Below are positions 7,093 to 10,207 of a DNA stretch of 10,207 bases, one piece after another. Source of the stretch: an uncultured Fenollaria sp. Its GTDB lineage: Bacteria; Bacillota; Clostridia; Tissierellales; Peptoniphilaceae. Each line of letters starts with the position of its first letter. The first letter of the stretch is position 1. The notes beneath the pieces were generated by a model, which worked only from the letters and a program-made list of their open reading frames with translations, did not search any database and was not told where the DNA came from. The stretch covers positions 1 to 10,207 of the forward strand of contig NZ_CAKPYL010000051.1 of NCBI RefSeq assembly GCF_934202865.1, given 5' to 3'. Position numbers and translations under genes: made by a program.

Positions 7093-7102
7093 TAATTGAT
7101 TT

Positions 7103-7130
7103 TTAAAGGCACGCCTAGGCGTGCCTTTAA
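7103..7130 (+). terminator. probable intrinsic terminator: perfect 28-bp palindrome
   Basis: TTAAAGGCACGCCT is followed directly by its exact reverse complement, giving a GC-rich hairpin with a stem of up to 12 pairs and a CTAG loop. It lies eight bases after the tandem TAA stops (7090-7095) and before the miaB ribosome binding site, as expected for the end of the long operon. The T-run after the GC stem is short (CCTTTAATTAG), so termination may be partial, leaving some readthrough into miaB–mutS. Symmetry means it could work in either direction, but no minus-strand gene needs it. A binding site for a dimeric regulator is an alternative. Confidence 0.65.
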
Positions 7131-7136
7131 TTAGTT

Positions 7137-7155
7137 AGGAGTAAGACATATATTG
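7137..7155 (+). promoter_or_regulatory. ribosome binding site and TTG start of miaB
   Basis: AGGAG (7137-7141) precedes TTG at 7153 by 11 bases. There is an in-frame TAG at 7132-7134 and no ATG or GTG between it and the TTG. The next ATG (7216) has no ribosome binding site, so TTG is the best-supported start. I found no convincing sigma-70-type promoter in the spacer; a TTGATT at 7096-7101 has no matching -10 element at the right distance. Confidence 0.5.
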
Positions 7156-8532
7156 AATAGTATAAAAAAATATATTGATGATTATCAAAATAAATATAAA
7201 AAATCACCAAGCTTTATGATTAGAACCTATGGTTGTCAGATGAACGAGCGTGATAGCGAATCTATAAGCTGGATACTATCTAATTTAGGTTTCGTAGAGA
7301 CAGATGATATGCTTGAAGCTGACATAGTTATATTCAATACATGTGCTGTTAGGCAAAATGCAGAGAATAAACTATTAGGCAATTTAGGCGATTTAAAGCA
7401 TATAATGGAAGCAAATGATTTAGAAAAGATTATTATGGTTTGCGGCTGTGTTATGGAGATTGACTCTTCTAGAGAGTTTCTAGAAGAAAAATTCAAACAC
7501 GTTGACATCATATTTGGAACTAATTCCATTGCCATATTAAAAGAGCTATTAGAAGAACATCTATCTACAAAGAAGCAAGTTGTTAATATAGATGAGATTA
7601 ATCTAAAGACAAGAGAAACTATTGGTCAAAACAGAAGATATAATTTCAAATCTTATGTCAATATCATGTATGGCTGCGATAACTTTTGTACATATTGCAT
7701 TGTACCATACACTAGAGGCAGGGAAGTATCAAGAGAGGCTAAGGATATAGTAGCCGAGGTCAAGCACCTTGTTGATGGCGGCGTAAAAGAAGTAACGCTA
7801 CTTGGTCAAAATGTTAACTCATACGGAAAAACCTTAGATCCCAAAATTTCATTTACTGAACTTATCTATAAGATTGCTGATATAGATGGACTTGAGAGAA
7901 TCAGATTTATGACATCTCATCCTAAGGATATATCAAAAGAGCTTATATATGCTTTTGATGAGATAGATAAACTTATGCCATTCTTGCATATACCAGTGCA
8001 ATCAGGCTCCAATAGAATACTTAAGCTTATGAATAGAAAATATACTAGAGAAGATTATCTAGAAAAGATAGATCTTATTAAATCATTAAAACGTGACATT
8101 GCCTTATCTACGGATATCATAGTAGGCTTTCCTGACGAAAGTGATAAAGATTTCGAAGATACTATTAATCTAATTAAAACTGTTGGCTACGATCAAGCAT
8201 TTACATTTATATATTCAATAAGGCCAGGCACTCTTGCTGCTAAGATGGAAAATCAAATTCCTGATGATATTAAAAACTCTAGATTACAAAGATTAATCGA
8301 GGTACAAAACGATATTAGCTTAGAAAACAACAAGAAATACCTAGGCAAAACATTAAATGTCTTAGTAGAAGGAACATCTTCAAAGGATGATAATTTCTAC
8401 TCAGGTAGATCAGAAGAGTTTAAATTAGTTAATTTTAAAGCAAGTGAAGAAGACATTGGCAATATTATTAAAGTGAAAATAAATGATGTTAAATCATTTT
8501 CTATGAATGGTGAGAAAGTTGAAGATAGATAA
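7153..8532 (+). CDS. miaB: tRNA-2-methylthio-N6-dimethylallyladenosine synthase MiaB
   Basis: MiaB is a radical-SAM methylthiotransferase that converts i6A37 to ms2i6A37 in tRNAs reading codons that begin with U. The 459-residue protein shows the three expected parts. The N-terminal UPF0004 domain has auxiliary-cluster cysteines C28 (TYGCQMNERDSE), C64 (FNTCAVR) and C99 (CGCVME). The radical-SAM domain has CDNFCTYC (C175, C179, C182). Further family blocks are TSHPKD (254-259), HIPVQSGS (279-286) and DIIVGFP (321-327). A C-terminal TRAM domain lies at about 394-456. TYGCQMNERDS and PYTRGREVSR fit MiaB better than the MtaB or RimO branches. The start is TTG. Its isopentenyl substrate derives from DMAPP, the product of the upstream ispH, which gives a metabolic link across the probable terminator. 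The 3' end overlaps mutS. Confidence 0.95.
   Translation: MNSIKKYIDDYQNKYKKSPSFMIRTYGCQMNERDSESISWILSNLGFVETDDMLEADIVIFNTCAVRQNAENKLLGNLGDLKHIMEANDLEKIIMVCGCVMEIDSSREFLEEKFKHVDIIFGTNSIAILKELLEEHLSTKKQVVNIDEINLKTRETIGQNRRYNFKSYVNIMYGCDNFCTYCIVPYTRGREVSREAKDIVAEVKHLVDGGVKEVTLLGQNVNSYGKTLDPKISFTELIYKIADIDGLERIRFMTSHPKDISKELIYAFDEIDKLMPFLHIPVQSGSNRILKLMNRKYTREDYLEKIDLIKSLKRDIALSTDIIVGFPDESDKDFEDTINLIKTVGYDQAFTFIYSIRPGTLAAKMENQIPDDIKNSRLQRLIEVQNDISLENNKKYLGKTLNVLVEGTSSKDDNFYSGRSEEFKLVNFKASEEDIGNIIKVKINDVKSFSMNGEKVEDR
8509..8521 (+). promoter_or_regulatory. ribosome binding site and likely TTG start of mutS
   Basis: GGTGAG (8509-8514) lies four bases before TTG 8519, a position that suits the GGTGA part of the Shine-Dalgarno consensus. 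Other in-frame candidates are ATG 8507, GTG 8510, TTG 8540, and ATG 8549 and 8552. None has a better ribosome binding site. TTG 8519 gives a start of MKIDKDKLSPMMREY, a natural length for MutS, whose N-termini usually run straight into the LTPMM-like segment. Confidence 0.4.
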
Positions 8533-10207
8533 AGACAAATTGTCTCCTATGATGAGGGAGTATGTAGAACTTAAGGAAAAGAATCAAGATGCTATAGTCA
8601 TGTATAGGATTGGCGACTTCTTTGAAATGTTTTTCGACGATGCAGTTGAAGCGAGTGAGCTACTTGATTTGGTCTTAACAGGACGCGACTGTGGTCTAGA
8701 TGAAAGAGCGCCTATGTGCGGAGTGCCTGCTAAAGCTGTTGACGTCTACATCAATAAGCTTGGTCAAAATAATAAAAAAGTTATAATTGTCGATCAAGTA
8801 GAAGACCCAAAACTAGCTCAAGGCCTTGTTAAAAGAGACATAGTAAAGATAGTTACACCAGGCACTACATCAAGCGAAGAAGAGTTAAATAAGTATATCA
8901 TCTACCTTTATATTGATGATATGGGCGCATCAATCGTCAAGTGCGACTACCTAACAGGTGATATCGATGCTCATGATTATAGTCTTAAGGGCAGTATCTA
9001 TGATGTCGTTGACAGCATATTCAAATACAACGTAGCGGAAGTCTTTATTAATGATGACTATAAAGATATAGAAGATCTTATTAAGTATCTAAATAAAAAA
9101 TCGCTTGACTATGTAAAGACTTATAAAGTAGAAAAAAATCTTGATGATATCATTGCCATTTTAAAAGGTAATCATAATATAAGCCTCAAGAAAAATGAAT
9201 ATAGAAAAGTAATTGCTATCTATTACCTTATAAATTATCTAGAATACACTCAAAAGAATGATTTAAAGCATTTTAAGTTTGAAAATATCAATGATGATCT
9301 TAAGACAATGGTCCTTGATGATCAAACCAGATTAAATTTAGAGATAGACTCATCTTATAATACTAAGTCAAAAACCTTATTTGATATACTTAACGATACC
9401 AAGACAGCTATGGGGCTTAGATATCTTAAAAACGCTATGTTAAAGCCGCTTATCAATGCGAGTGATATAAACGAAAGGCTTGATTTAGTCGAATATTTTT
9501 ATAAAAATGAGATGGAAATGACAGGCATAAGAAACTATCTTAAAAATATTCGTGATGTAGACAGAATTTCAAACAGAATCAATGAGATGACTGTCACTAA
9601 GCAGGATATGCTTAGGCTTAAGGACTACATTATCTACGCTGAAAACGCTGTAGCTCTTATAAAAGATGAAAATATTAAAAAGAATTTCAAATTTTCTGAC
9701 TTAAATGACTTAGTTAAACTAATAGATTTAGCGATTGATTCAATGGATAGCGACTATATAATTAAGCTTAATTACAACGGAGACCTTGATAAATACAGAA
9801 GCTTGCAAAATGATTCTTTAAAAGAGATACTTCTACTTGAGGATAAGGATAGAAAAAATACAAAGATTAAAAATCTTAAGATAAAGTATAACAAGATACT
9901 TGGTTATTTCTATGAGGTTACTAAATCTAACTTAAATATGGTTCCTGACTACTTTATTAAGAGAGCAACACTTGTTAATAGTGAAAGATTTGTTACTGAA
10001 GAGCTTAAAGCTCTTGAAACAGAGATACTTACAGCAAAAGATAGATTTGAATCACTTGAGAAAGAACTATTTAACGATATAAAAAATAAATTACTTGATA
10101 GCTTATCGCGTATCAAAAGCTTAAGCGAAAAGATTGCTTATCTTGACTTTATTGTGAATCTCGCTTATATTGCAAGAAGAAATAAATACGTTAGAGCAAG
10201 TATAAGT
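8519..10207 (+). CDS. mutS: DNA mismatch repair protein MutS (partial, runs off the right edge)
   Basis: MutS recognises base mismatches and small loops and starts repair with MutL. The frame is open for 563 codons to the window end. The mismatch-recognition domain shows the F-x-E motif in IGDFFEMFFDDA (F34, E36), preceded by LSPMMREY. MCGVP (66-70), VEDP (94-97) and IVTPGT (111-116) are also family motifs. The connector domain follows. The core and lever region includes LDDQTRLNLEI, TAMGLRYLKNAMLKPL and the clamp segment NKILGYFYEV. The sequence stops at YIARRNKYVRASIS, just before the expected GRHP region and the Walker A ATPase motif, so roughly the last third is missing. The full F-x-E motif argues for MutS1 and not MutS2. 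The usual CGVPYHA reads CGVPAKA here, a small deviation. It overlaps miaB by 14 bases if TTG 8519 is used, and mutL is the expected downstream neighbour. Confidence 0.95.
   Translation, partial: MKIDKDKLSPMMREYVELKEKNQDAIVMYRIGDFFEMFFDDAVEASELLDLVLTGRDCGLDERAPMCGVPAKAVDVYINKLGQNNKKVIIVDQVEDPKLAQGLVKRDIVKIVTPGTTSSEEELNKYIIYLYIDDMGASIVKCDYLTGDIDAHDYSLKGSIYDVVDSIFKYNVAEVFINDDYKDIEDLIKYLNKKSLDYVKTYKVEKNLDDIIAILKGNHNISLKKNEYRKVIAIYYLINYLEYTQKNDLKHFKFENINDDLKTMVLDDQTRLNLEIDSSYNTKSKTLFDILNDTKTAMGLRYLKNAMLKPLINASDINERLDLVEYFYKNEMEMTGIRNYLKNIRDVDRISNRINEMTVTKQDMLRLKDYIIYAENAVALIKDENIKKNFKFSDLNDLVKLIDLAIDSMDSDYIIKLNYNGDLDKYRSLQNDSLKEILLLEDKDRKNTKIKNLKIKYNKILGYFYEVTKSNLNMVPDYFIKRATLVNSERFVTEELKALETEILTAKDRFESLEKELFNDIKNKLLDSLSRIKSLSEKIAYLDFIVNLAYIARRNKYVRASIS

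Noticed and set aside
4618-7535. Further minus-strand open frames at 4618-4845, 5724-5909, 6213-6431 and 7236-7535
   Set aside because: All are opposite plsC, ispH–S1 or miaB, are rich in Ser/Phe/Ile as expected from reversed AT-rich codons, and show no domain or credible ribosome binding site.

Overview
The window is one AT-rich, fully plus-strand block of housekeeping genes from a low-GC Gram-positive bacterium. The evidence is the pervasive A/T-ending codons and AGA arginines, GGAGG-type ribosome binding sites, GTG/TTG alternative starts, an AroH-class chorismate mutase, and an IspH–S1 fusion of the kind known from Clostridia and relatives. My best guess is an anaerobic Bacillota of the Clostridia/Tissierellia type, possibly Peptoniphilaceae-like. 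That placement is inference from gene content, not a database match.

Layout. Bases 1-60 hold what may be the tail of an upstream gene. From 38 to 7020 runs a tightly packed series: 23S rRNA pseudouridine synthase (rluB type, 38-754), tRNA wobble-uridine methyltransferase (mnmM/ytqB type, 751-1344), an RpiR-family regulator (about 1319-2188), a HI0933/BaiN-type flavoprotein (2188-3420), a chorismate mutase–cytidylate kinase fusion (3429-4427), a PlsC acyltransferase (4427-4975) and an IspH–ribosomal protein S1 fusion (4975-7020). Most junctions are 1-4 base overlaps (ATGA once, TAATG three times), so this looks like a single translationally coupled operon. A 132-base spacer (7021-7152) follows. 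It holds an in-frame continuation of the S1 reading frame past its stop and then a perfect 28-bp palindrome that I call a probable terminator. A second unit starts with miaB (7153-8532, TTG start) and continues into mutS, which overlaps miaB and runs off the right edge just before its ATPase domain.

Function. The theme is translation and RNA modification (rRNA pseudouridine, tRNA U34 and A37 modification, S1), mixed with precursor supply (CDP, prephenate, phosphatidic acid, IPP/DMAPP). IspH makes the DMAPP from which MiaA builds the i6A substrate of MiaB. MutS begins the mismatch-repair part.

Nothing here is a defence system, mobile element, CRISPR array or RNA gene that I can recognise, and I do not see an exciting new system. 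The points worth a second look are two multidomain genes that each carry a start codon with an upstream Shine-Dalgarno sequence at the domain junction, and a stop codon in the S1 tail followed by 23 in-frame, acidic, protein-like codons ending in tandem TAA stops.
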